Shown here piece after piece: positions 34,963-43,907 of a DNA stretch of 64,000 bases (its first letter is position 1; each line of letters begins with the position of its first letter). Location: the NCBI GenBank assembly GCA_031316255.1, contig JALDQW010000001.1:2513485-2577484 (forward strand), read 5' to 3'. Both the position numbers and the translations under genes were made by a program. The notes under the pieces were generated by a model. The model saw only the letters and a program-made list of their open reading frames with translations. It was not told the origin of the DNA and searched no databases. This DNA comes from Nitrosomonas sp. (GTDB lineage: Bacteria; Pseudomonadota; Gammaproteobacteria; Burkholderiales; Nitrosomonadaceae).

Positions 34963-35714
34963 TTGGTTTCCTTTTTCGTTGTACGCCGCTTTGCCGCCTG
35001 CTCCTGAGCTTCTTTCATGCGGTAGGATTTACCTTCAATGGCGATAACTTCACTGTGATGCACCAGCCGATCAATCAGCGATACCACACATGCTGCATTC
35101 GGAAAGACTTCATTCCATTCGCCGAATGGGCGATTGGTTGTAACCAGGGTTGAGCGCTGCTCATAACGTTGATTGACGATTTCAAACAACAAATCCGCAT
35201 GGCGGTTGCTATAGGAGAGATAGCCCACTTCATCAATGAGTAAAAATGCTGGTCTGGCATAATGCTTTAATCGGCGCCGCAGTGCATTATCCCCATCTTG
35301 CGCTGCCAACTCATTGAGCATATTGGCGGCACTGGTAAATAGCACCGTATGTCCTTGCATGACGGCGGCATAGGCCAGGTTTTGTGCAATCGTTGATTTA
35401 CCCACACCATTGCTGCCGAGCAAGATGACATTACTGGCGGTGGTTAAAAAATCCAGCTGCATCAGCCGATGGATTGCCTGTTGGTCTATTTTGTCAGGCC
35501 ACTGCCAGTCAAATTCATTGAGTGATTTGAACTGTCCCAGCTTGGCGCTTGTCAGGCGGCGATCCAGTGAGCGCTGCTTGCGCTCGGTCTGCTCCCAGTT
35601 TAGCCAGGTTTCAAGCCAGGGATAATGGGTTTCGGAGAGTTCATGCCAATGCGCCAGCAATCCATGTAACTTAAGGTCAGTCGCCTGTTGCTTGAGCTGT
35701 TCGATATCAATCAT
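34959..35714 (-). CDS. istB: IS21-family helper ATPase IstB
   Basis: About 251 aa. Walker A LLGSNGVGKSTIAQNLAYAA, Walker B FLLIDEVGYLSYS, then LVTTNRPFGEWNEVFPNAAC and SLIDRLVHHSEVIAIEGKSYR. ATG 35714 overlaps the istA stop (ATGATTGA) and is preferred over 35741. Intact. Confidence 0.93.
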   Translation of the reverse strand: MIDIEQLKQQATDLKLHGLLAHWHELSETHYPWLETWLNWEQTERKQRSLDRRLTSAKLGQFKSLNEFDWQWPDKIDQQAIHRLMQLDFLTTASNVILLGSNGVGKSTIAQNLAYAAVMQGHTVLFTSAANMLNELAAQDGDNALRRRLKHYARPAFLLIDEVGYLSYSNRHADLLFEIVNQRYEQRSTLVTTNRPFGEWNEVFPNAACVVSLIDRLVHHSEVIAIEGKSYRMKEAQEQAAKRRTTKKETK

Positions 35715-37197
35715 CTTGTGACGCTTTGTTGAGTTTGTCATAAACAGTTAGGCTGACTGGTTTAACGCTGTAATGTTTGACCTTGTCGGGTACCGCAACT
35801 GCCAGTGGTGGTGGCTGGTCTTTTTCTTCGCGCCGGCGTGCCAGTATTTGCTGTACGGCTTGCGGGTAAGGGGATTGCTGTTTGAGTGCTTCGCCGACTG
35901 CGATATGCAGTTCATCGCGGCCATAGTAATCCAGGTATTCATTGAGTAAACGAACAGTGGTTTTTAGCACATGTCCACGCTCGATTGATTGTTGTAAAAA
36001 GGTTGGTATATGTGCTGACGCCTGGGTTAACCGATCCTGGCCCCGATGCAATTTAGCGTGGGTTTTTTCCAGCCATAAAGCATTGATGTGTTCTTCCTGT
36101 TCAATTTGTTCGCCTTTGGCAAAACTGCGTGGGTGCTGAGCGATGAGTGCGTCACCGGCCAGTATGCGTACCTGCTGTAGATCTGCATCGACATGCAGTG
36201 TTTTTTGTACTTGCTGATGGGGAATCGAGTAGTCATTGAGGTCAAAGCGAATGTAGGGTGTTTTTTGCGCTCGGACTATTTTTCTTTCACGGGTGTCAAA
36301 CGGGTTATCCGGCAAGCTTATTAAACGCGGTTGCTCCTGCAAGAAGGCTTCTTTGATAGATAGCGCCTGATTTTCTGGGCAGCGCCGGTTGGCGCTGACA
36401 CCCTGACACCATTCGTCCGCCTGGGCATTGAGCTGATCCAGTGTGTGCCAATCACGACCGGCAAAAAAGTTATCGCGGATATAGCGAATCGCCCGCTCAA
36501 CACGACCTTTTTCATTACCCCGCGCCACCGCAACTGGTCGTGGCTCAAAGTGGTAATGGGCCGACAAGGCCAATAATGTTGGATGGAAACGAATCGCATC
36601 TCCATGACGTTCCAGTACCGCAGATTTTAAATTGTCATAAAGCAGTACTTGAGGTATTCCGTTCCAGGCTTCAAAGGCACTCACATGGCCGCGCAAAAAG
36701 TTTTCCATCTGTGCATTGAGATAAAAGCGCAAAAAGATCTGCCGCGACCAGCTGAGCACCATGACAAAGACCATCAATGGCCGTTTGGCTTTGCCAATTT
36801 GCAGGTGACCAAAATGACCCCAGTCCACTTGAGCTTGTTCACCAGGTAAGGTTTTTAAACGCAAGTAGGCTTCTGGTTGTTTGCGTGGCCGCAGCTGGCT
36901 AATCCGCTGACGAAACAAGCTGGGGCCACCAGGATAACCACGCTGTTTTGCCATGTCATATAATCGTGCCGCGGTCAGTGTCGGAAATGTCTCCAGTGTT
37001 TCAATAATAAATGGCAGATAAGGATTAATGATTGATGCGCGTGGTGAACGTTCCACTTTTGGCAACCCTGCTTGTGATAACACCCGGTCAACCACAGAGT
37101 GATGAATGCCGAGTTGCGTGGCGATGGTGCCGACCGGCCATTGTTCAGCAAAATGATAACGCAGTATTTTGGCTTCAATCTCTTTGGTGATAGTCAT
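35707..37197 (-). CDS. istA: IS21-family transposase IstA
   Basis: About 496 aa. HTH near the start (EQWPVGTIATQLGIHHSVVD), DDE core with Asp in QAQVDWGHFGHLQIGKAKRP, Asp in PQVLLYDNLKSAVLE and Glu in RGNEKGRVERAIRYIRDNFF. ATG 37197 is 6 nt after AAGGA and is preferred to ATG 37203. Coupled to istB. Intact. Confidence 0.93.
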   Translation of the reverse strand: MTITKEIEAKILRYHFAEQWPVGTIATQLGIHHSVVDRVLSQAGLPKVERSPRASIINPYLPFIIETLETFPTLTAARLYDMAKQRGYPGGPSLFRQRISQLRPRKQPEAYLRLKTLPGEQAQVDWGHFGHLQIGKAKRPLMVFVMVLSWSRQIFLRFYLNAQMENFLRGHVSAFEAWNGIPQVLLYDNLKSAVLERHGDAIRFHPTLLALSAHYHFEPRPVAVARGNEKGRVERAIRYIRDNFFAGRDWHTLDQLNAQADEWCQGVSANRRCPENQALSIKEAFLQEQPRLISLPDNPFDTRERKIVRAQKTPYIRFDLNDYSIPHQQVQKTLHVDADLQQVRILAGDALIAQHPRSFAKGEQIEQEEHINALWLEKTHAKLHRGQDRLTQASAHIPTFLQQSIERGHVLKTTVRLLNEYLDYYGRDELHIAVGEALKQQSPYPQAVQQILARRREEKDQPPPLAVAVPDKVKHYSVKPVSLTVYDKLNKASQDD

Positions 37198-37221
37198 GTG
37201 CATTCCTTGTGGAGTTTTGAA

Positions 37222-37665
37222 TTAATTCTTCGCCATACCAGTCACGGATTGTCGCCTGAATGAATGCCTGGGTTGGTAACGTTGTAGAAAATCCTGACGT
37301 AAAAAAGACTGACAAGCACTACCACAGTGATGACAAATCAGGGAGCTGTCGACAGGCATCAGTTTTTGCGCAATCCGTGGCCGTTTTGGCTTGTTTTTGA
37401 GTAAATCACGAAGCGCAGACGACGGGGAACCCTGATGCGTTACTTTTTGTGTTTGGCGCTGCCGAAAACGCCGCTGGCGTGCCGCATTATTGAATCGCCC
37501 TGACCGGCTTGACTGGTATTTTTTAGCAGCACATTTGAGTGATGTCGACCTGGCATTTTTAGCGCAGGTACTGTCACAATATCGTTGTCCGCGATCACAG
37601 CGAGAACAGATAATTACCTGTGTATGACAACGCTGGCAAAAATAAAGACGACCAGTACTTTGCAT
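37222..37665 (-). CDS. cysteine-rich IS21 passenger protein
   Basis: A 147-aa basic protein with zinc-finger-like Cys pairs: FCQRCHTQVIICSRCDRGQR, YCDSTCAKNARS near the start and LICHHCGSACQSF near the end. It lies inside copy 2 of IS21, upstream of istA on the same strand. ATG 37665 sits at the base of a CATCGAC-TTTTTT-GTCGATG hairpin, which could hinder its translation. Role in transposition unknown. Confidence 0.7.
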   Translation of the reverse strand: MQSTGRLYFCQRCHTQVIICSRCDRGQRYCDSTCAKNARSTSLKCAAKKYQSSRSGRFNNAARQRRFRQRQTQKVTHQGSPSSALRDLLKNKPKRPRIAQKLMPVDSSLICHHCGSACQSFLRQDFLQRYQPRHSFRRQSVTGMAKN

Positions 37666-37747
37666 CGACAAAAAAGTCGATGAGGGCTGGATTTATCCCC
37701 TCTATATGTAGTATCTTTCGAGGTCGTGCATCGGCACGGTTTTTTGG

Positions 37748-37793
37748 GGTATGACGTCAATGTCGACCGTCAAATCTGTGATGACGTCATACC
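37748..37793 (+). terminator. long inverted repeat GGTATGACGTCA ... TGACGTCATACC
   Basis: A perfect 12-bp stem with a 22-nt loop, followed by TTTTCTC on the plus strand, lies inside the right part of IS21 copy 2. It may block transcription entering the element or serve as an internal repeat. The arms each contain the palindrome TGACGTCA. Confidence 0.5.
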
Positions 37794-38148
37794 TTTTCTC
37801 AACGACACTGCGTTATAGCTCATAAACTGATACCTTGCTGCAGTTTATGATTGTCCGGTAACACAAAAAATAGACGTTCTGGTTTTTTAGTGATTTTTTT
37901 TCAAAAAGTGGAAAAATCAAACAGGCTTAATATTCGGCAAATATCTGCGGGTTTTGGGTGGCGTTTACATTAAATACACTCCATACGGTTGCCGGACATG
38001 TAACTAAGTCGCACGCTGTTTATGGCGGCTTTATCTCTGTTGAAAATGGACTTTCCCTATCCCACCGTCCGAAATGGGTCGTAAGCAATCGATTCCAATA
38101 TTGACATACTCCCGTTGCTCTGAGGGATGAAAATAAATAATGGTATGT

Positions 38149-38640
38149 TTATAATTGACAGATGTGGGTAAGTTCAGTAGATGAAAAACTAATTGGTTTG
38201 TCCGATTTTCTGATCATAATAGCAGCCGAAGGGTATGTAATATTCGCTGTTACTAAACAATTGCCATCTGGTTTTATAACAAGAACCTCAATGTAAACAG
38301 CGTCGGTCGTTTCAACCACCTTGGATATGGAAACGCTATGCCCGCCGCTTGTTCTAACACCAATGCCACCAGTAACAACACGGAACGTTTCAAAGTCGAT
38401 TTCTGGAAGGATGTAAGATGCTACGGAATCAGGTGCATTTTCTTCTATTAGATTCAGATAAAAATCTGCCCACTCTTCTTGATTATCGATAATCTTGCTC
38501 CAGGGTTCCTCGCTGATATGATCAAAAGGTAAATCCAATACCACATGAGAATAATTTTTCGGTAGCTCATGGGCTATAGAAATAGCGCATGGCATAAACA
38601 TGGCAATCAAGAAAAAGCCGCGAAGTACCAAATTATTCAT
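38149..38640 (-). CDS. secreted protein with PrcB-like C-terminal domain
   Basis: A 163-aa protein. It has a signal peptide (LVLRGFFLIAMFMPCAISIA, then HEL) followed by a domain with TGGIGVRTSGGHSVSISKVV and YPSAAIMIRKSDKPISF, the pattern of PrcB_C domains, which assist a secreted protease in spirochaetes but are also widespread in unknown periplasmic proteins. Start ATG 38640. No partner protease nearby. Confidence 0.75.
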   Translation of the reverse strand: MNNLVLRGFFLIAMFMPCAISIAHELPKNYSHVVLDLPFDHISEEPWSKIIDNQEEWADFYLNLIEENAPDSVASYILPEIDFETFRVVTGGIGVRTSGGHSVSISKVVETTDAVYIEVLVIKPDGNCLVTANITYPSAAIMIRKSDKPISFSSTELTHICQL

Positions 38641-38686
38641 ATGAACTCTCCAGTGCAGATATATTTACTATTGTACCTGAATCGTT

Positions 38687-38930
38687 TCAATGTTCCCACT
38701 CAATACGTGCGGCGTTTCTCCTGTTTCCGTACTTCGTAGCCGCAACTGTCATGATCAGGTATCCCTTTCTTGCCAGTCCATTCGATATCGCATCCACAGT
38801 AAAAACTAACCGGGTGATCGGCATATAGCTCGACTGCTATTTTCTTAGCCTTATAGAACGAGCTAGGGGTATCCGCAAAAACATGGAAAGATGAGAACAG
38901 TGAAATGAGAACCAGGAATTTATTAATCAC
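38687..38930 (-). pseudogene. truncated endonuclease I (EndA) relic
   Basis: The N-terminus is intact: a signal peptide ([15 protein letters not shown]) and [20 protein letters not shown], then [20 protein letters not shown]. After QEKR a frameshift occurs; the next frame gives ARIEWEH and stops, exactly where the EndA active-site segment begins. The rest of the nuclease (about 150 aa) is missing. Confidence 0.8.
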
Positions 38931-38952
38931 GGGACAGCCTTATTAAAATTGT

Positions 38953-39058
38953 CATTCAATGTGCTGATAACACGCTGTTATTAAATGTGTCAACAACACG
39001 CTGTTAGCCTTATTAGTTGGTCATTAAATGTGTCAACAACACGCTGTTAGTATTTGCC
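38953..39058. repeat. three imperfect tandem repeats
   Basis: Units at 38953-38981, 38980-39021 and 39022-39058 share CATTAAATGTGTCAACAACA followed by CGCTGTTAG. Units 2 and 3 are nearly identical; unit 1 is diverged. No gene is present from 38931 to 39221. Confidence 0.75.
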
Positions 39059-39221
39059 AATTATTCGCTACATAACGGATATGCGTGTTTAAGAATCGAT
39101 CATTTTAGTCATTTTTCTCACCGGTATAATGATCGAAATGAATGAAAATATGGATTGAGTTGTGTGATTTAAATTGCTTCCGAAATCGATTTCCTTGGTA
39201 TGGTGTACAGGTTTTACTTGG

Positions 39222-39515
39222 CTATGTCACAATTAATTGTTGAAACTGTCTTGTTTTTCCAAGAGACTCGAGGAAACAAAGAGTTGGTGTAATGCTTTGC
39301 CCAAGGCGGTCAATCATTCTGTGCCACCCTAGATAGCTCTCAAGATAACGTGTTGCTACGCCATTAAATTTCCTCATCCATTGTTTGAGTCGACTGTCAT
39401 AAGCATTAACATTCTGAATATGATAAATGTTGATTATAACGCGCTGACCTGCAGCGATATTAACTGGGCGATGGACAATATTTGCCTGCCGGGTGATCTG
39501 TTTGTAAGTACACAT
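39222..39515 (-). pseudogene. IS1595-family transposase 3' fragment
   Basis: The minus-strand frame gives IYHIQNVNAYDSRLKQWMRK, then FNGVATRYLESYLGWHRMID, the conserved C-terminus of an IS1595 subgroup different from the intact copy at 33.2 kb. The upstream catalytic part is absent and the first 30 codons look unrelated. A dead remnant. Confidence 0.78.
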
Positions 39516-39705
39516 TGGACAACTAATTCAATAATTAATTGCTACATAGCCAAACCAAAAGTTCGAATTCTGGTCGAGGAATCATACTTTTCTTGGGTTT
39601 ACCGCGATGACTGATCGCCGGACTTATGGGGTGGGGTCGGTGGGAATAATTTGCCCGAATTGGTGCTTCCGAATAAAAAGTCAGACTGAAATGAGAAGGA
39701 TTACT

Positions 39706-42700
39706 TCAACTGTATGTTTTTCTCAATAATCCTTCAAGCTGTTCAATTGGTAACGGCTTGCTAAACAGGTACCCCTGGTAAGCATGACAACTTTTTTTCA
39801 GGAGCAGTTCTTGCTGTTCCTTTGTTTCTACTCCTTCAGCAATAACTTTTAGATTCATACTTTGTGCCATTGCAATAATGGTGCTTACAATTGCTCTGTC
39901 GTTATTATCAAAAACTATATCACGCACAAAGGATTGATCAATCTTTAGTTGATCCAGTGGCAATTGCTTGAGGTATTTTAAGGAAGAATAACCAGTACCA
40001 AAATCATCCAGCGAAAACGTGATGCCAATTTCTTTCAATCTATTCATTGTTAAAATGGTTTCATCAATATTATCCACCAACATGCTTTCGGTCAGTTCTA
40101 ATTTTAGCAATCCTGGTTTGATGGCATAACGTCTTATCATTGATTCTAATTGAACCACGAAATTAGCCTGGTTGAATTGCTGTGCACTCACGTTTACCGA
40201 TAAAACAAGGTCGCGAGTTCGTTCATCTTTTTGCCATTCGGTGATTTGAATACAGGCTGTTTCTAAAGCCCATTCTCCGATGGGTACTATCAAGCCCGTA
40301 TCCTCTGCCAAAGGAATGAATTGTGCGGGAGACACCAAGCCACGCTCGGGATGCTGCCAGCGAATTAGTGATTCTGCGCCCAATGGCCGATTTAAATCAT
40401 CAACCTGGATTTGGTAATACAACTGAAACTGTCGCTTCTCAAGTGCCCGGCGCAATTCCACTTCAAGAGATAAACGATCAACTATGGCTTTTTGCATTTC
40501 CGGGTCATAGAAACTAATCGTATTACGGCCTGATTTTTTGGCCTGATACATAGCGATATCTGCTTGTTTTAAAAGTTCTTCAATCCCTTGACGGTTGTCA
40601 TTGAATATACTAACTCCTATACTGGCTCCACTGTGGTATTCATTCACACCAAGTTGGTAAGGCTGTTTGAGACAAGCAAGAATTTTTTTAGCTACAGTCT
40701 CAGCCTGTTTTGCCGCATTCATGGAATCCTTGCTCAATTCTTCTAACAATACTACAAACTCGTCACCACCGAAACGAGATACAGTATCACCTTCTCGTAC
40801 AGAAGTATTTAGTCGTTCTGCAACCTGAACCAATAATTTATCTCCCAGGTCATGACCGAGCGTGTCGTTGAGGTTCTTGAAATTATCCATATCAATGAAC
40901 AATAGGGCTCCATCATGTTTGCTTCGCGTACTGGAAGCCAGTGCATGGCTGAGTCGATCAAGCAGGAGTCGTCTATTAGGAAGCCCGGTAAGATGATCAT
41001 AAAAAGCTAGATACTTGATTTCTTCTTCTGCCGCTTTTGTTTCTGAAATATCAGCTAACGTTGCAACGTAATTGATAACCTTGCCGCTCTGATCTGTCAC
41101 AGAAGTAATGGTAAGATACTGTGGGTAGATATCACCGTTCTTGCGTCGATTTTTAACCTCACCCCTCCAACTCCCTGTTTGATTGATGCTGTTCCACATG
41201 GTTTTATAGAAGTTTTTATCCTGGAGACCGGAACTGAGTATTTTTGGGGTTTTTCCACAGACTTCATTACTTGTATAACCGGTTATTTTAGTAAATGCAC
41301 TATTAACTCTAAGAATGACTTTGTTTACATCAGTAATCATCATTCCTTCTTTGGCTTCAAAAGCTGTTGCAGCGATACGCAAGTCGCTCTCAGCTCTTTT
41401 CTGACTGGTGATGTCTATCATGATACCGCGCAGCCATCGTGGCACACCATTCTCAACGACCACATTAACAATATCACGTAGCCAAACTGCGCGGCCATCC
41501 TTTGCAATCATCCGATACTCAAAATCATGTGCTTCCATTCGTTTTGTGCTAGCTGCACAAAATTTAGGCACCCACTCCCTGTCTTCAGGATGCAGATGCT
41601 CCACCCAGAATCCAGGTTTATACCATTCGTCTACCGAGTACCCAAGCAAACGTTCGGCTTGGCAACTGACATAGGTGAAATTAAATGTAGCAGCATCTGC
41701 TTCCCATACAATTCCGTCAGTAGAGTTAACCAAATCACTAAATCGTTTCTTGGCAATCCTAATCGTTTCATTCGCCAGGTTGATTGTCTTGACATGGATT
41801 CCCAGAATGATACCGACCGTGGACAGAATAGTCATATAGAACCAGTAATTCTTAAGATTCGCAGTAGCTATCTCATTAGCAAAAAAGCCAATTTCCTGTT
41901 TAGCACCCCATAATGCCTGTGTTGCAATCATGAGCAAAACAAATGCAGAACCATAAGCGCCAAGACGCATCGATGCCCATGCAACAAAAAGAAACATGAC
42001 GTAAGCCCTTGGAGCTTCACTGAGATAATCATGGAACCAATCTAGAAAAATAACCTGCCCGGCAATAAATGTTAAGGTTATTAACAGGATGACTTCAAAC
42101 AGTTGTTTTGCGTTAATTTGAAAGTGGAGTGTCTCTCTCAAAGCTAATACAAAAGGGGTAACCAATAAAACACCAAGCACATCTCCCATCCACCAATGTA
42201 AAATATTGTCAAGATAGTCGGTTGTTACTATCATATCTGCACTTAGTAGCGCTGATACGCCAATAAATGCACCCAGAATGCAGGCAACACAGCCTCCGGA
42301 TACAAACAAGTACAGGTAGTTTGATAGTGTGTTCAATGAAAATACAGTTTTTACGCTACGAATAATTAACCACGCACCTAAGAATGCTTCTGAGACTTGA
42401 GCCAATGTCATACCAGCTATTGCCCAAGGTGAATCAAGAAATAAAGAATTTAGCAGCAATGAACCGGACAATATGCCCAAGATATACTTCTTGCCGCCAA
42501 TAAGTAAAACCGCTAGCGCAAATCCACTACCTGGCCAGATAGCACTTACAATACCATTGCTAGTAAAGTATAGATGGATGATACTACCAAGAATCAAGTA
42601 GATTGCTGCAATGCCGAATTGTTTAAAAAATTCGATGGCGGGAACCGCATTCATAATAATATTTATAATCGGCTTATTAAGATAAAGTCTTTTGTCAAGA

Positions 42701-42711
42701 TTGGTTAACAT
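39706..42711 (-). CDS. MASE1-PAS-PAS-GGDEF-EAL c-di-GMP protein
   Basis: A 1001-aa membrane protein. Residues 20-310 are a MASE1-type sensor of about eight helices; two PAS domains follow (about 325-440 and 450-570), then GGDEF (SRFGGDEFVVLLEEL intact) and EAL to the end. The EAL motif reads ESL in GAESLIRWQHP, but the Glu and the other catalytic elements (NVSAQQF, LELTES, DDFGTGYSSLKYLK, IAEGVET) are kept, so phosphodiesterase activity is likely. Start ATG 42711, 2 bp after the stop of the broken EAL gene upstream. Confidence 0.93.
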   Translation of the reverse strand: MLTNLDKRLYLNKPIINIIMNAVPAIEFFKQFGIAAIYLILGSIIHLYFTSNGIVSAIWPGSGFALAVLLIGGKKYILGILSGSLLLNSLFLDSPWAIAGMTLAQVSEAFLGAWLIIRSVKTVFSLNTLSNYLYLFVSGGCVACILGAFIGVSALLSADMIVTTDYLDNILHWWMGDVLGVLLVTPFVLALRETLHFQINAKQLFEVILLITLTFIAGQVIFLDWFHDYLSEAPRAYVMFLFVAWASMRLGAYGSAFVLLMIATQALWGAKQEIGFFANEIATANLKNYWFYMTILSTVGIILGIHVKTINLANETIRIAKKRFSDLVNSTDGIVWEADAATFNFTYVSCQAERLLGYSVDEWYKPGFWVEHLHPEDREWVPKFCAASTKRMEAHDFEYRMIAKDGRAVWLRDIVNVVVENGVPRWLRGIMIDITSQKRAESDLRIAATAFEAKEGMMITDVNKVILRVNSAFTKITGYTSNEVCGKTPKILSSGLQDKNFYKTMWNSINQTGSWRGEVKNRRKNGDIYPQYLTITSVTDQSGKVINYVATLADISETKAAEEEIKYLAFYDHLTGLPNRRLLLDRLSHALASSTRSKHDGALLFIDMDNFKNLNDTLGHDLGDKLLVQVAERLNTSVREGDTVSRFGGDEFVVLLEELSKDSMNAAKQAETVAKKILACLKQPYQLGVNEYHSGASIGVSIFNDNRQGIEELLKQADIAMYQAKKSGRNTISFYDPEMQKAIVDRLSLEVELRRALEKRQFQLYYQIQVDDLNRPLGAESLIRWQHPERGLVSPAQFIPLAEDTGLIVPIGEWALETACIQITEWQKDERTRDLVLSVNVSAQQFNQANFVVQLESMIRRYAIKPGLLKLELTESMLVDNIDETILTMNRLKEIGITFSLDDFGTGYSSLKYLKQLPLDQLKIDQSFVRDIVFDNNDRAIVSTIIAMAQSMNLKVIAEGVETKEQQELLLKKSCHAYQGYLFSKPLPIEQLEGLLRKTYS

Positions 42712-42713
42712 AT

Positions 42714-43038
42714 TTAATGTTCGCCCGCTTTAAGTAACTCAATCAGGGGAATTGGTTTTCCAACGCCATAGCCTTGCACGATTAATGCCAATTTCTTTTA
42801 GCGCGGCCTTAATCTGATTATTCTCAACAAATTTAGCAATCGTCTGCATGCCCATTGCCTTGCCAATGTCATTATCTGACCCTGCATAGCAAGTCTGATC
42901 TAAATAAGCTAAAAGTATTTCGGTATCAAACGGATTGTCTTCGATTTGCAAGACTCTAATTCTGCTTCTGACCAAATATTTTAGGTATGCCTCCACTTCG
43001 ACCTTAGGCCTCTGATGATGATCAATTCTATCCGCCAT
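42714..43038 (-). pseudogene. EAL-domain gene remnant
   Basis: After a receiver-like start (RIRVLQIEDNPFDTEILLAY) the frame jumps to the end of an EAL domain: IGKAMGMQTIAKFVENNQIK. A later frameshift hides the rest, QGYGVGKPIPLIELLKAGEH, which ends at 42714. The whole catalytic core is missing, consistent with internal deletion of a receiver/GGDEF-EAL gene. Confidence 0.82.
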
Positions 43039-43096
43039 AATTACGCCACTATGTCTCGAGGAACCTGTTAACTATTTTTTGTTTTATGTGGCATTC

Positions 43097-43822
43097 TCAG
43101 ATAATCTTGCCATTGCCAAAAATAAGCTCATGATATATATAATTTAATAGAATTTGTGTTTGCTCAGGCTTCACGTCGATAAATTTAAGGCCATAAATCA
43201 ATTGACCAATTTCATTTTTGCTCACATTAAATCTTTTAATAATGGCAGACACAGAAAAGATGGTAATTTTTTCAAGGATGCTAACATCAAAAGATAGATT
43301 CAAAGAGGAACCAGGTTCTCCCAAATCAGCGCGTATTTGGATTTCAGCACCCGTACTGCTAAGATTTGTGATTGTTGCAGGAAAGGTTTCATGGTTAACG
43401 GTTACTTTTGCTTCTATATTGGTCTTAATACGTACTGAGTTCCGTATAGCTTGTCCATGAATCTGAGTGGGGAATGATAAATGAATGTATTTAAAGGGAA
43501 GATTAATGATTTTCTCAACAAAAACTTTAAAACTAAAAATATTTTGTCCGTTGAAAAAGCGAACAAAAATTTGATCGCCACCGACTAAAGGATATCCGAT
43601 TAGTGGTTCTGCTTTTGGCAAATAGACAAGCAGCGTTTTATCAGGAACGTAACCTATTACAATAGCAGAACAATGATCATCATTTTTTAAACAGCATTGA
43701 GCCTTTGCCATCGCAGAAGGTTTGATATGCAATCTATCGCCGATTTTAAGCTTAATGTCATTGAAATCATACTTTAAAATATTAATTTCATTTGATTCGG
43801 ATAGGTTTGGTTGATCTAGCAT
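43097..43822 (-). CDS. PilZ-domain (YcgR-like) c-di-GMP effector
   Basis: A 241-aa cytosolic protein. The N-terminal YcgR/PilZN-like beta domain (about 15-115, KIGDRLHIKPSAMAKAQCC) is followed by a PilZ domain with the c-di-GMP motif R-x-x-x-R in RNSVRIKTN and the N/D-x-S-x-x-G box in NLSSTGAEIQI. YcgR-type proteins slow flagellar motors when c-di-GMP is high. It lies between c-di-GMP enzymes and may act on their output. Confidence 0.9.
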   Translation of the reverse strand: MLDQPNLSESNEINILKYDFNDIKLKIGDRLHIKPSAMAKAQCCLKNDDHCSAIVIGYVPDKTLLVYLPKAEPLIGYPLVGGDQIFVRFFNGQNIFSFKVFVEKIINLPFKYIHLSFPTQIHGQAIRNSVRIKTNIEAKVTVNHETFPATITNLSSTGAEIQIRADLGEPGSSLNLSFDVSILEKITIFSVSAIIKRFNVSKNEIGQLIYGLKFIDVKPEQTQILLNYIYHELIFGNGKII

Positions 43823-43907
43823 GATCGTCCTTAAAAAATGATTTTGATAATTGCCTTAATTTCAAGAAGCAACTTTTTATTTCACTCCATTACGGATCAT
43901 TGAATGT

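Larger units (their letters stand above)
34674..37974 (-). mobile_element. IS21-family insertion sequence with passenger ORFs (copy 2)
   Basis: Contains istA, istB and two extra ORFs on the minus strand. Ends are recognised as inverted copies of a 40-bp stretch: left 34674-34713 (CGCCACACCAAACCCGC, TATTTGCCG) and right 37935-37974 (CGGCAAATA, GCGGGTTTTGGGTGGCG). The outermost bases and target duplication were not resolved. It is unrelated in end sequence to copy 1. Confidence 0.8.
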
